Shown: positions 27,343-36,110 of the stretch, in pieces | Position numbering within the stretch: position 1 is the stretch's first letter | Layout of the letters: each line of letters opens with the position of its first letter | Assembly (NCBI GenBank): GCA_028287035.1 | Contig: JAQBQL010000226.1 | Location: 4,041 to 68,040 of the forward strand | Source: Labilithrix sp. | GTDB taxonomy: Bacteria; Myxococcota; Polyangia; Polyangiales; Polyangiaceae | Direction of reading: 5' to 3' | Length of the DNA: 64,000 nucleotides | The notes under the pieces: model-generated | Database searches by the model: none | What the model was told of the DNA's origin: nothing | What the model saw: the letters and a program-made list of their open reading frames with translations, nothing else | Program-made: the position numbers and the translations under genes

Positions 27343-28013
27343 CGCCCGAAGCTCGCGTCCCCGCGCTCCGTCTCGTCCGCTCCCCGCGCGCGTGGCTGCA
27401 GGTGGCGGCGTGGGCCGTCCTCGGGCTCATGTCCGCCCTCTTTGCCCGCGGCTCCGGCAGCGGCGCCGATCACGTGATGCGCGGGCCGTTCGCGGTCGTC
27501 GTGTTGCCGCTCGTCGCCTACGCGATCGTGGCCGGCACGGTCGGCGTCAACGGCCTGCGGGTCGCGATCCGCGGCGTCGTCTCGCTCGGCGCGGAGCCCC
27601 GGCGCGCCGCGCTCTCCGCGGTGGGCGTCGCGGTGGTCGCCGGAGCGGCCGCGGGCGCCCTCCTCGGCCCGTTCACCTGCGCGGCGGCCCACGTCGCGCA
27701 GGATCCTCCGCTTGGCGCCGATGCGTTCGCCTCGCTGTGGATCGGCGCCCTCGGCGGCGCAGCGTACGCGGCGTACTTCTGCGCCGGCTGCGCGATCGGG
27801 CGCGGGCGGATGCGCTGGTTCTTCCTCGTCTTCGACTACGTCGCAGGCGCGAGCGGCGGCGTCCTCGCATGGGTCACGCCCCGCGCCCACGTCCAGGCGC
27901 TCCTCGGAGGCGAGCGGCTCGGCGACCTCTCCCCGCGCGTCGACTCGGTGGCGCTCCTCGTGCTCCTCGCGCTCTACGTCGCGCTGGCCGCGCGGCTCGC
28001 GCGCCGCGTCTGA
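27339..28013 (+). CDS. Second permease-like membrane protein of the ABC cluster
   Basis: A 224-residue, strongly hydrophobic protein with about six membrane helices, starting at GTG 27339, which overlaps the ATPase stop. The sequence (LVRSPRAWLQVAAWAVLGL at the start; GAAYAAYFCAGCAIGRGR in the middle) shows no named domain. Its position and topology mark it as the likely second transmembrane subunit of an ABC-2-like exporter. Co-transcription with 25478-28454 is inferred from overlaps and a 9-base gap to the next gene. Confidence 0.7.
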   Translation: MTPEARVPALRLVRSPRAWLQVAAWAVLGLMSALFARGSGSGADHVMRGPFAVVVLPLVAYAIVAGTVGVNGLRVAIRGVVSLGAEPRRAALSAVGVAVVAGAAAGALLGPFTCAAAHVAQDPPLGADAFASLWIGALGGAAYAAYFCAGCAIGRGRMRWFFLVFDYVAGASGGVLAWVTPRAHVQALLGGERLGDLSPRVDSVALLVLLALYVALAARLARRV

Positions 28014-28022
28014 GAGGCAGCG

Positions 28023-28454
28023 ATGCGGCGGGCTTCGCTCCTCGCCGGCGCCGCTGCGCTCGTCTTCGCGAGCGCCTCGTCCACGGCCGCCGCGGAGGAT
28101 GCCGACCCGTGGCTCGGCAGGGACAAGGCGCTGCATTTCTCGGTCGCGGGGGCGCTCGCCGCGTCCGGGTACGTGGTGGGCGGGGCGGTCTTCGACGCCC
28201 GGGGCCATGCGCTGCTGACCGGCGGAGCGCTGGCTGCCGCCGCGGGCATCGCCAAGGAGACGCTCGATCTCGCCGGCTACGGCGACCCGTCGTGGAAGGA
28301 CCTCGCGTGGGACGGCATCGGCGGGGTTTGCGGGCTGGCGGTCGCGTGGAGCGTCGACCTGCTCGTCCGCGGCGTCTCGGCGCGCCACCCGCTCCTGGTC
28401 GTCCCGTACGCGAGCTCCCGGGACGCGGGCTTCCGCGTGCAGCTCGTGTTCTGA
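28023..28454 (+). CDS. YfiM/DUF2279-like exported protein
   Basis: 143 residues with an N-terminal signal (AALVFASASSTAAAED). The mature part has LGRDKALHFSVAGALAASGY, then AGIAKETLDLAGYG and SWKDLAWDGIGG, in the order of the small YfiM/DUF2279 family (conserved His, KE and D). Function of that family is unknown. The last gene of the ABC-like cluster, 9 bases after the permease. The assignment rests on these short motifs. Confidence 0.7.
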   Translation: MRRASLLAGAAALVFASASSTAAAEDADPWLGRDKALHFSVAGALAASGYVVGGAVFDARGHALLTGGALAAAAGIAKETLDLAGYGDPSWKDLAWDGIGGVCGLAVAWSVDLLVRGVSARHPLLVVPYASSRDAGFRVQLVF

Positions 28455-28467
28455 GGCCGCCCCGCCG

Positions 28468-28959
28468 TCACGAGGCCTCGCCGGTGAGCGGCTGTCCGGC
28501 GAGGATCGCGTCGACCCCTCGGCGAGCCACTCCTGCACCTCGGCGCAGGCACTGGCGCGTGCCCGACCGACGGCGAGCGCCAGCGCTGCAGCGACGTCGC
28601 CGCGCTCACGTACGAGCGAGGCGATTGCGAGGACGTAGACGACTACCGCGTCGGTGCCACGCCGGGTTCGGGTGCGAGAGCCGCGCTTCGGCGAGGGTCG
28701 CGGCGACGAGCACGTCGTCGGTCCGCGCGGCGCCCCGGACGCCGAGCGGCGTCGCGCGCACGAGGCTCCCGTTCGCCTTCGCAGGCACCCGCGCGGCCGC
28801 GTACTCGGTGATGACGACGTCGACCGTCGCGCCGATGTCGAACGGGTCCGAGGCGACCCACGCCGCGTATGTCGCGGCCGCGCTTGCCGGCTTCTTGCCC
28901 GCCGCGGCGAGCGTCCGGACGAGGCACAGCGCGCCGCGCGCCGCGTCACTCCTGCTCAT
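28468..28959 (-). pseudogene. Truncated, frameshifted ADP-ribosylglycohydrolase
   Basis: From ATG 28959 the frame reads WVASDPFDIGATVDVV, NGSLVRATPLGV and LSHPNPA, all typical of the DraG/ADP-ribosylglycohydrolase family. Just after NPA (about 28655) the similarity jumps by +1 (TDAVVVYVLAIASLV, VQEWLAEG), and near 28527 returns by -1 (VDAILAGQPLTGEAS, stop 28468). The N-terminal ~100 residues with the metal-binding TDDT motif are missing: the gene starts at what would be mid-protein. It is probably a decayed remnant. The compensating pair of shifts could also reflect sequence errors, but the missing N-terminus would remain. Confidence 0.75.
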
Positions 28960-28976
28960 CGTCCACCTTCGTAATA

Positions 28977-28991
28977 GAGTATATTGTACTC
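28977..28991. promoter_or_regulatory. AT-rich palindrome, possible operator
   Basis: GAGTA-TATTG-TACTC, with perfect 5-bp arms, lies 18 bases upstream of the pseudogene start and about 100 bases before the FadL-like gene, inside the most AT-rich patch of this region. It is a plausible operator of a lost or distant regulator. Confidence 0.3.
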
Positions 28992-29089
28992 CACTCGATA
29001 CGCAAGTCCCGCCCGGACGCGAACCGCGGTACAGTCCTCGCCTGCCGGAGGCCGGTCTGACGCGCTCCTCACGTCCATCGAAAGCACGC

Positions 29090-30718
29090 GTGGCCCGCGT
29101 CGGCCTCGGCGGAGCATGCGTCTTCTCGCTGGCCGTTCTGTGCGCGGGCACGGCGCGCGCGGGCGGCTTCGACATCCCGGACAACGGCGCGCAGGCGCTC
29201 GGCCGGGGCGCGGCGTTCGTCGCGAAGGCGGACGACCCGACCGCCATCTACTGGAACCCTGCGGGCCTCGCCCGTCAGCGCGGCACCACGCTCTACGGCG
29301 GCGCCAACCTGTACCTCCACGCGTACGAGCTCCAGCGCTCGGGCGTCTTCCCCGACGACGCGACGAGCACCGCGACGCCCTGGGGTGACCAGGGATACCC
29401 GGTGGTCCACAACGCAGGCGGCCCGTACGTCTCGCCCTTCCTCGCGGCGACGACCGACTTCGGCACGTTCGATCGCCTCACGTTCGCCCTCGGCGTGTTC
29501 ACGCCGCCCAACGTCGGGAACCGGACGTTCCCGGTCGCGACCGGGGGCGCGCCCGCGGCGTCGCGGTACGACTTCGTCCAGTCGCAGTCGACGACGTACA
29601 TGCCGACGGGGGCGCTCGGCGTGCGCGTCACCCCCTGGCTCGACCTGGGCGTATCCGGGCATCTCGTGCTCGCGAAGCTCGAACAGACCTCGGTGTCGTA
29701 CGTCGACCAGGGCCCGGACGTGTGCCCGAACGTCGAGTACCAGCCGTGCGACTCGCGTACGACGCTCTCCGCGACCGCCGCCTCCTTCGGCGCGACGTTC
29801 GGCGTGCTCGCGCGGCCGGCGCCGAGCATCGGTCTCGGCCTCTCGGTGCGGACCCCGATCAACCTGGCCGGGAAGGGGACCTTCACGCCGACCGCGCCGC
29901 GTGCCGGCGAGGCCGAGCTCCACGCCGGCAACGCGACGTACGACACGAAGCTCCCGCTGCTCGTGAAGGCGGGCGTCCGTTACGTGTCGCTCGATCACGA
30001 CTTCGAGGTCTACGACCTCGAGCTCGACGGCACGTTCGAGGGCTGGGGCGCGGCCCAGGGGGAGGGGCCACGCATCCGCGTCCCGAAGCTGGGGAGCGTC
30101 GAGAACATCGACACGCTGATCGTCCACGGGTACTCGAACACCTTCGGCGTCCGCGCGGGCGGCGCCTACAACTTCGACCTCGGCGCGGGCGTCTTCACGC
30201 TGCGCGCCGGCGGGTACTTCGACTCCGCGGCCACCGACTTCGCGTACACGCGCATCGACGTGGACACGCTCTCCAAGATCGCGGGCGCCTTCGGCCTCGG
30301 CTACCGGCGCGGGGCGTTCGCGGTCGACGTCGGCTACGCGGCGGTCGCGTCGATCCCGCGCGTCGTCGGCACCGACCAGGGGGACGTGCGGCCCGTCGAC
30401 CTGACGCGCGGGGGTAAGCCGCAGGACAGCACGGGCAAGCTCCTGCCGGCCGTGAACGAGGGCGCGTACCGCGGCTTCACGAACATCCTGTCCCTCGGCG
30501 TCACCGTCACGTTCGACGAGCTGTTCGGCAAGCTCCGGCCGATCCGGTACGGCAACCCGTACGAGCGGGGGTTCGTGCCCGAGGGGCAGGCGCCGCCCGA
30601 GGAGAAGAAGCCGGAGGCGAAGAAGCCGGCGGAGGAGCAGCGGCTCGCCGACCCGCCGAGCGCTCCGGCGCCGGCGGTCGAGAAGCGTCACGAGTGGTGG
30701 GAGGATCCCGCGGACTGA
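29090..30718 (+). CDS. OmpP1/FadL-family outer-membrane transport protein
   Basis: A 542-residue member of the FadL/TodX beta-barrel family, which carries long-chain fatty acids or hydrophobic compounds across the outer membrane. A signal peptide (ACVFSLAVLCAGTARA) is followed by the family N-terminus GGFDIPDNGAQALGRGAAFV and DDPTAIYWNPAGLA (the plug hatch). Alternating amphipathic strands fill the rest. The C-terminus has an unusual Lys/Glu/Pro-rich tail (EEKKPEAKKPAEEQR) beyond the barrel. GTG 29090 has no good ribosome site. An in-frame CTG at 29057 has GGAGG five bases upstream and would add eleven residues with basic charge, so the true start is uncertain. Confidence 0.9.
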   Translation: MARVGLGGACVFSLAVLCAGTARAGGFDIPDNGAQALGRGAAFVAKADDPTAIYWNPAGLARQRGTTLYGGANLYLHAYELQRSGVFPDDATSTATPWGDQGYPVVHNAGGPYVSPFLAATTDFGTFDRLTFALGVFTPPNVGNRTFPVATGGAPAASRYDFVQSQSTTYMPTGALGVRVTPWLDLGVSGHLVLAKLEQTSVSYVDQGPDVCPNVEYQPCDSRTTLSATAASFGATFGVLARPAPSIGLGLSVRTPINLAGKGTFTPTAPRAGEAELHAGNATYDTKLPLLVKAGVRYVSLDHDFEVYDLELDGTFEGWGAAQGEGPRIRVPKLGSVENIDTLIVHGYSNTFGVRAGGAYNFDLGAGVFTLRAGGYFDSAATDFAYTRIDVDTLSKIAGAFGLGYRRGAFAVDVGYAAVASIPRVVGTDQGDVRPVDLTRGGKPQDSTGKLLPAVNEGAYRGFTNILSLGVTVTFDELFGKLRPIRYGNPYERGFVPEGQAPPEEKKPEAKKPAEEQRLADPPSAPAPAVEKRHEWWEDPAD

Positions 30719-30929
30719 GGCGCCGAGGCTCACCAACGCTTGCGCGGCGGCCCCTGCAGCGGTAGATGCGCGTCGCCCGGAGGGGGTGGGGATGGCGGCG
30801 TTCCGCCGCTGTCCTCCTCTTCTAGCCCGAGCGGACATGGACCGTGCGCGACTGCTTCGTCAGTAACTTGACGAGCGGAAGCGGTCGGAAAGAGCTCGCG
30901 AAACTTCGTAGCGATCTCGGTGACTTGGT

Positions 30930-30940
30930 GTTTCGGAAAC
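30930..30940. promoter_or_regulatory. Dyad upstream of the beta-barrel gene
   Basis: GTTTC-G-GAAAC, perfect 5+1+5, lies 64 bases upstream of ATG 31005, next to the second dyad at 30951. The two together form a compact candidate operator region in the 286-bp gap 30719-31004. No -35/-10 pair is obvious. Confidence 0.28.
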
Positions 30941-30950
30941 CGGAGCATGG

Positions 30951-30962
30951 ACCTTGCAAGGT
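30951..30962. promoter_or_regulatory. Perfect 12-bp palindrome upstream of the beta-barrel gene
   Basis: ACCTTGCAAGGT is its own reverse complement and ends 42 bases before the start codon. Helix-turn-helix dimers commonly bind such sites; the regulator is unknown. Chance occurrence of one 12-mer palindrome is possible. Confidence 0.33.
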
Positions 30963-31004
30963 GCCGCGCTCGATCCCGTCTCTCGCAGTTGGTGGAGCTC
31001 CCGA

Positions 31005-32255
31005 ATGAAGCGTTCCTCGTGTCTCGCGGCGTTGGTGGTGGTGACCGGCCTGACGACGGCCTCCGTGGCGTCGGCCGATCCGGCGCAGAAGGCGCCGAAG
31101 GCGGTGCAGCCGTCCGACACGCAGTCCGGCGGCGGCGCGAGCCCGACCGCGGCGCCGTCGAGCCCGACGTCGACGGACGGGAGCCCGACCACCGAGGCGC
31201 CCTCGGGCGCGGTCGTCATCGGTAGCGCGAGCCCCGGCTCGGACACGCCGAACGCCTCTGCCTCGGAGCCGGCCAAGGCGAACGCGCCGCGTCGCTGGGC
31301 GGGCACGCAGATCTTCGCGCAGAGCAGCATGACGACGGCCACGGTCTTCCGCGGCCAGACGCAGTACGACAACCCGACCGTCGACGCCGCGGCCTACATC
31401 ACGCCGCGTTTCGCGATCAACGATGCGTGGCAGCTCCGCGGCCGCGTCATCTTCAACTACGAGTTCACGAACAACGACGACACCGTCACGAAGCACGAGC
31501 CGCGCTTCAGCGACACGACCGTCTCGCTGTTCTATCGCAAGCTCCCGGTGCTCCCCGGCGGCATCAAGCCGATGGTCTCGCTGAACGTGGCCGCCCCGAC
31601 GTCGCCCGAGTCGCGCGCACGGACCCTCCTCTTCAACCCGGGTCTCGGCGTGCAGCTCTCGAAGTCTATCGAGCACATCCCCGGCGACGGCGAGCTCGAC
31701 TTCCTCGTGAGCTCCGCGTACGCGCACCCCGTCTACCGCAACACGACCCCCGAGATCCGTGGCGAGGCCCCGTACGCGTTCCACTGCGCCGGCACCACGT
31801 GCGGCGATCAGCTGAGCGGCACGTTCAATCCCTCCGACACGCTGAGCTACGCGCTCCTCGTCTCCGCGACCTGGGGCAAGTGGAGCCCGGCCCTCTACTA
31901 CCTCGGCGCGAGCCAGTGGGCGTACCAGGGCAAGGAGATCCAGGTGAACGGCAGCCCGGTGAAGAGCCCCGAGGGCTTCGCTCCGCAGAACGTCCGTCAG
32001 ACGTCCTACTTCAGCGCGTGGCTCGACTACGAGGCGAACACCTGGCTGACCGCCGAGGTCGGCTACTGGCTGTCCCGCTCCATCCTCTCGGCGGACTCGA
32101 CGGTCGGAAATCCGTTCTTCGACCGCTACCAGGACATGCGCGTCTACATCGGCGCGAACTTCAACATCGACAACATCCTGAAGCAGCTCGAGGGCGGCCC
32201 CACGGAGGCCGGCATCGTGCGCGCGCAGAACAAGAAGCCGGTCTTCACGTTCTGA
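31005..32255 (+). CDS. Outer-membrane beta-barrel protein
   Basis: 416 residues. ATG 31005 (GGAG seven bases upstream) opens a signal peptide ending ASVASADPA. A Pro/Ser/Thr/Gly-rich linker of about 70 residues precedes a barrel of long amphipathic strands (QLRGRVIFNYEFT, TVSLFYRKLPVLPGGIKPMVS, FSAWLDYEANTWLTAEVGYW). One Cys pair (HCAGTTCGDQ) sits in a predicted outer loop. It lacks the FadL plug and TonB box. A passive porin or structural role is likely; the substrate is unknown. It stands alone between two possible operators and a terminator. Confidence 0.78.
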   Translation: MKRSSCLAALVVVTGLTTASVASADPAQKAPKAVQPSDTQSGGGASPTAAPSSPTSTDGSPTTEAPSGAVVIGSASPGSDTPNASASEPAKANAPRRWAGTQIFAQSSMTTATVFRGQTQYDNPTVDAAAYITPRFAINDAWQLRGRVIFNYEFTNNDDTVTKHEPRFSDTTVSLFYRKLPVLPGGIKPMVSLNVAAPTSPESRARTLLFNPGLGVQLSKSIEHIPGDGELDFLVSSAYAHPVYRNTTPEIRGEAPYAFHCAGTTCGDQLSGTFNPSDTLSYALLVSATWGKWSPALYYLGASQWAYQGKEIQVNGSPVKSPEGFAPQNVRQTSYFSAWLDYEANTWLTAEVGYWLSRSILSADSTVGNPFFDRYQDMRVYIGANFNIDNILKQLEGGPTEAGIVRAQNKKPVFTF

Positions 32256-32260
32256 CTTGT

Positions 32261-32277
32261 GGGGGACGAAGTCCCCC
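32261..32277. terminator. Strong hairpin after the beta-barrel gene
   Basis: GGGGGAC-GAA-GTCCCCC is a perfect 7-bp stem with a 3-base loop, five bases past the stop. It is followed by further C/T-rich sequence rather than a T-run. It lies in the 129-bp gap between convergent genes and may terminate both. Confidence 0.55.
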
Positions 32278-32384
32278 CTCGTTCGCTCCGCTCACGAGCC
32301 TCCCCCCTTTCACCTCGCCTCCGGCGGGTGCTCGCGTGCCAGGCACGCGAGGGGAGAGGCGGCGCGGGCGTTCGGCCTCTCCGA

Positions 32385-33704
32385 TCAGCGCTGCTTCGGC
32401 GGGGGCGGGGCGGGCTTCTTGCTGTTCGGGACCGGCGGAGGGCCGGGGGGCAGCGGGATCTGCGGGTTCGATGCGCGCTGCAGATCGTCCTCGTCGAGGA
32501 CGATGGCCTCGTCGCTACCGTGAGCGCCGTTGCGGTCCGCGACGACGACCGGCGGGGGCTCCGGCCACTCGAGCGACGACGGCTTCGCCGGCACCTCGGA
32601 CTCGTCCCACGCCTCGCGCTTCGCGGGCTCGGGCGGGCTCGCGCCCATGAGCGTCTGCATCATGGCCTCGCGCGCCTCGGCGAGCTTCGGGCTCTCGTCG
32701 TCCGTGTTGGGCGCCCAGATGCTCCGCTCCTGCTGCGGGGCGGCGGCGGCGCCGGCGGCGGCTTCCTCGGCGTGGTCGACGGCCGGTGAGTCGGGCAGCT
32801 CGACGCTCATCCCGCCCTCCAGCTTGAGGCGGCCGGTGCTGGCAAGCGCCTCCGCCTCCGCGAGCGCAGCGGCGTCCTGCGGGGCGTTCACCGTCACGTG
32901 CGTCTCGGCGACGTTCGCGTGGCGCGACGTGAGCGGCTCCGCCTCCTGCGACGGCTTCACCGCATCGACGGCGGACGGCGCGACCTTCGGCGCCGCGGTC
33001 GGTGGCTCGCCGAGCTCGGGCGCGAGGCCGGCCTTCCGCGCGAACTGGTCGAGCGCGAAGAGGAGCGCGTCCTGGGCAGTCTTGGCGAGGATGGTGTCCC
33101 ACCCGATCGCCGCGACGATGCCGGCCGGCGACCCATCGCCCGACTCGTGGAGCTTCCGCACCCAGCCGACGATCTGATCCTTGCTGAGCGTGTCGCAGAG
33201 GACGTCGGTGCCTTTCAGCTTTCCGCCTCGGCCCTGCACGTTGAGCAAGAACCACGTGTCGTCGATCAGCCCGAGCTGACGCGCGGTCGCGAGCGCCTTC
33301 TGGATCGCGACGCCGGTGAGCCGGCCATGACGCCAGAACGACCACCACTCGCCGAGGACGATCCAGTCGACGAGGATCGAAGGCTCGACGCCGCCCTCGA
33401 AGATGGCCTCGTCGATGTCGCCGGCGACGAGCGCGTCGTGGACGACGAGCTTCACCTTGTCGTCGTCGTCCTTCAGCGCGGCCTTCGCGCCGCGGATTCC
33501 CCATCGCGCGAGCACCGGGCCGCGGACGTCGTTCGGCATGTGCCGGAAGACCTCGTCCTTCGCCTTCTGCTCGTCGTACGGGAAGAAGTGCCCGACGAAT
33601 TCCTTCGCGGTGCGGACGCGCCCGGCCTCCGTCCGGCGATGCTCTTCCATCGCGAGGCAGAACTTCGTCACCGGCTGATTGCGATCGTTCCTCGGTTTGG
33701 CCAC
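32385..33704 (-). CDS. Hypothetical protein with helical N-domain and Pro/Ala/Glu-rich tail
   Basis: Not recognised. GTG 33704 is chosen for the GGAGG nine bases upstream; another GTG at 33734 would add ten residues. The first ~230 residues look like an all-helical, charged, cytoplasmic domain (TAKEFVGHFFPYDEQKAK, WIVLGEWWSFWRHGRLTG, DQIVGWVRKLHESG). The remaining ~210 residues are low-complexity acidic/Pro/Ala, ending with a polyproline stretch (PPPPKQR). No signal or membrane segment. A large disordered tail suggests a partner-binding or scaffold role. It is convergent with the beta-barrel gene. Confidence 0.75.
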   Translation of the reverse strand: MAKPRNDRNQPVTKFCLAMEEHRRTEAGRVRTAKEFVGHFFPYDEQKAKDEVFRHMPNDVRGPVLARWGIRGAKAALKDDDDKVKLVVHDALVAGDIDEAIFEGGVEPSILVDWIVLGEWWSFWRHGRLTGVAIQKALATARQLGLIDDTWFLLNVQGRGGKLKGTDVLCDTLSKDQIVGWVRKLHESGDGSPAGIVAAIGWDTILAKTAQDALLFALDQFARKAGLAPELGEPPTAAPKVAPSAVDAVKPSQEAEPLTSRHANVAETHVTVNAPQDAAALAEAEALASTGRLKLEGGMSVELPDSPAVDHAEEAAAGAAAAPQQERSIWAPNTDDESPKLAEAREAMMQTLMGASPPEPAKREAWDESEVPAKPSSLEWPEPPPVVVADRNGAHGSDEAIVLDEDDLQRASNPQIPLPPGPPPVPNSKKPAPPPPKQR

Positions 33705-33791
33705 GCCCTCGTTCCTCCGGGCAGACAGAGACACGAAGCTATCCTACGTGGCCGCCGCAGCGGCGGCCCAACATGTGGGTGCGAGCGGCTC

Positions 33792-36071
33792 TCACTTGGG
33801 ACCCGGCGTCGCGCACCGGCCGTTGATGCACGAGACCACGGAGGAATTGCAGCAGTCGGCGCTCACCGTGCACTTCTCGAACTCCTGCGCGCAGGTCGGG
33901 ACCGTGGAGCTGCAAACGAGCGCGCCGCCGGTGCCGGGACGGCAGAAGCCGCCGCAGCACTCGTCGCCGGTCTCGCACGAGGTGCCGTCACCGTGGCAGG
34001 GATCGACGACCCAGTAGCCGCGCGAGTTGCCGGCGAGGAGCTCCTGCGCGGGCAGGTAGAAAGCGGGGTGGCTCGGGTCGGTGCCGGCCGGCGCGTTCAG
34101 GTCGATCGCGGCGACCCAGAGCTTCTTGGGGGTCGGCTCGGACGTGAGGTCGTTGTAGCGGGGGTCGCTATGGAACGGGTTGATGGTGGCGACGTTGCCG
34201 TAGAGGCGGCGGCTCGTGAACACCACCCACGCGTAGCCTCCCGAGGGGACGGGGTTCACGGTGGGCTCGTAGTTGAGCGTCGCGTCGTCGTCGTGGAGGT
34301 TCCCGCCGGTCGGCAGGTAACCGGCGCCGTTCAGGTTGTTCATCGCCACTGCCTTGGGCGGGCTCGACTTCAGATCGAGATACCAGAGCTGCGCGCGCGT
34401 CCCGCGGTCGGCGCGCACGTCGGGCGGCGCGACGTCGGCGTCGGAGCGCGTGCCGCCGTAGTCACGGCCGTTGAAGCGGGTCTCGTGCTCGAAGACGAGC
34501 GCGTCGTTGGTGGGCAGGAACGAGGGGAACACGTCGGTGTTGCCGTCGGTCGGCACGTGCACCGCGGTGACGGCGCCCCACTGCTTCGTGGTGTTGTCGA
34601 ACGTCATCGTGCCGAGCGACCGCGTGTCCGCGCCGGCGATGCCGCCGAAGAGCGTGAATGCGAGCTTCTTGCCGTCCGGCGAGAACGACGGGTACGCGGC
34701 ACGGAAGCCGGCCGGCCAGTTGGTGGTGATCGCCACGGGCGCGGGGGCCGCCGCGGTGGGCGACGTGTAGAGGGTGTTCGGCGCGGTCGAGGAGCCCGCC
34801 GCCGAGCTCGAGTCCCCGAGGAACATGGAGCCGTCCGGATAGATCGCAGGCCACGCGAAGGCCGCGGCGGCGCCTTCGGTCGGGATGATCGTCTCGGCCC
34901 CGGTCTTCAGGTCGTACGCGCTGAACCGCTTCAGGTCGCCCAGGTTGCGCTGCGTGATCAGCACCGAGCCGTTCGCCGCCACCGAGTGACACACGCGGCA
35001 GTTGGTGCCGTCGGTGCCGGTGCCCGCGCCCGCGACCAGCGTCGGGTCGGACGAGCCGGCCTTGATGGCGAGCGTGGCGGCGCCGAACTTGCCGTCGCCG
35101 CCGATCGCGCCCGCGAAGTTCTTGGCGAGCTTCGTCCCGTACGAGTTGTAATAGACGACGCCCTTCAGCGGCGCCGACGCGATCTTCCAGGTCTCGGTCA
35201 GCGGCCCGTACGCCACGCCGCCCTTCGAGAGCACGATGGTGACCGTGACGTCCTCGCCGGCGTTCGACGCGAGCAGTTGCTTCCAGGCGGTCGGCGGGAT
35301 CGGGTGATGCGCGAAGGGCGTCGCGGTGCGCGCGAAGGTGCCCTCGTACTCGTACGCGTTCTCCGTGAGCTTGATGGAGACCGCGTCGTAGTCGCCCTGC
35401 GCGCCGGCGCGCCACTGGAGGAGCGGAGCGAGCACGCCGCGCGGCCACACCGTCTTGTCGTAGGGATAGAGGAACGTGAGGCCCGGGTCCGCGACGCGCG
35501 TGCCGGCGAGGACCGCCTTCGTGGCCGGGTCGACCGCGCCGCCGTAGCCCTCGCCTCCGACGCCGCCGTTGCCGCCCGCGCCGCCGCCTCCCGCGTCGAC
35601 GCCGACGAGGCCATTGTCGGACGCCTTGATCTTCACGGTCACCGACGTCGTCGCGGTGCGGCCGTTCCACGTCGCGGTGATCTTCGCCTTGCCGCCGACG
35701 TTGCCCGAGGCCGTGAACAGGCCGGTCGAGAGATCGATGCTGCCCAGCTCGCCGCGGTCGATCGAGAACGTCGCGGGGACGCTGCCGCCGCTGCCGGCGG
35801 AGGTCGCGGTGAACTTCACGGTCGGCGCCGGCATCCCGGTCGTGAACGTCACGACGGGGTCGAGCGGCGCGAGGGCGAGGAGCGCGGCGTCGGGATCGAC
35901 GGCCCCGTCGCCGAGGCTGCCGCTGCTCGATCCATTGCCGTTCGGATCGATCGATCCATCGACCTCGCCGGCGGGATCGTGGAAGCCGGAGTCCAGTGCA
36001 TCCGATCCACACGCCACGACAAGGCCCGAGCCCACGACGGAGAAGATGGCGATCGCGACGAGAGTCCGCAT
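33792..36071 (-). CDS. Large lipoprotein: Ig-like domain, PD40-type propeller, CxxCH motif, Cys-rich tail
   Basis: 759 residues. ATG 36071 gives MRTLVAIAIFSVVGSGLVVAC (lipidated Cys 21). Modules in order: Asp/Gly/Ser linker; Ig-like domain at about 70-160 (VPATFSIDRGELGSIDLSTG); a strand-rich region; NCRVCHS near 358, a CxxCH haem c-type motif in the middle of the protein; WD40/PD40-like propeller units (AAYPSFSPDGKKLAF, DVFPSFLPTNDALVF); and a C-terminal knottin-like region with GDECCGGFC and SADCCNSS. Covalent haem at CxxCH would make it a periplasmic electron carrier, but the single motif with no obvious distal Met could be fortuitous. Propeller units imply binding of a ligand or protein. 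Confidence 0.82.
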   Translation of the reverse strand: MRTLVAIAIFSVVGSGLVVACGSDALDSGFHDPAGEVDGSIDPNGNGSSSGSLGDGAVDPDAALLALAPLDPVVTFTTGMPAPTVKFTATSAGSGGSVPATFSIDRGELGSIDLSTGLFTASGNVGGKAKITATWNGRTATTSVTVKIKASDNGLVGVDAGGGGAGGNGGVGGEGYGGAVDPATKAVLAGTRVADPGLTFLYPYDKTVWPRGVLAPLLQWRAGAQGDYDAVSIKLTENAYEYEGTFARTATPFAHHPIPPTAWKQLLASNAGEDVTVTIVLSKGGVAYGPLTETWKIASAPLKGVVYYNSYGTKLAKNFAGAIGGDGKFGAATLAIKAGSSDPTLVAGAGTGTDGTNCRVCHSVAANGSVLITQRNLGDLKRFSAYDLKTGAETIIPTEGAAAAFAWPAIYPDGSMFLGDSSSAAGSSTAPNTLYTSPTAAAPAPVAITTNWPAGFRAAYPSFSPDGKKLAFTLFGGIAGADTRSLGTMTFDNTTKQWGAVTAVHVPTDGNTDVFPSFLPTNDALVFEHETRFNGRDYGGTRSDADVAPPDVRADRGTRAQLWYLDLKSSPPKAVAMNNLNGAGYLPTGGNLHDDDATLNYEPTVNPVPSGGYAWVVFTSRRLYGNVATINPFHSDPRYNDLTSEPTPKKLWVAAIDLNAPAGTDPSHPAFYLPAQELLAGNSRGYWVVDPCHGDGTSCETGDECCGGFCRPGTGGALVCSSTVPTCAQEFEKCTVSADCCNSSVVSCINGRCATPGPK

Positions 36072-36110
36072 TGTCTCAACGCTAACGGACCGCGCGCGGA
36101 ACATGGAAGA

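Noticed and set aside
26924..29089. Upstream extension of the FadL-type frame
   Set aside because: It overlaps the ATPase, permease and YfiM-like genes in another frame; the protein begins at a clear signal peptide near 29090.
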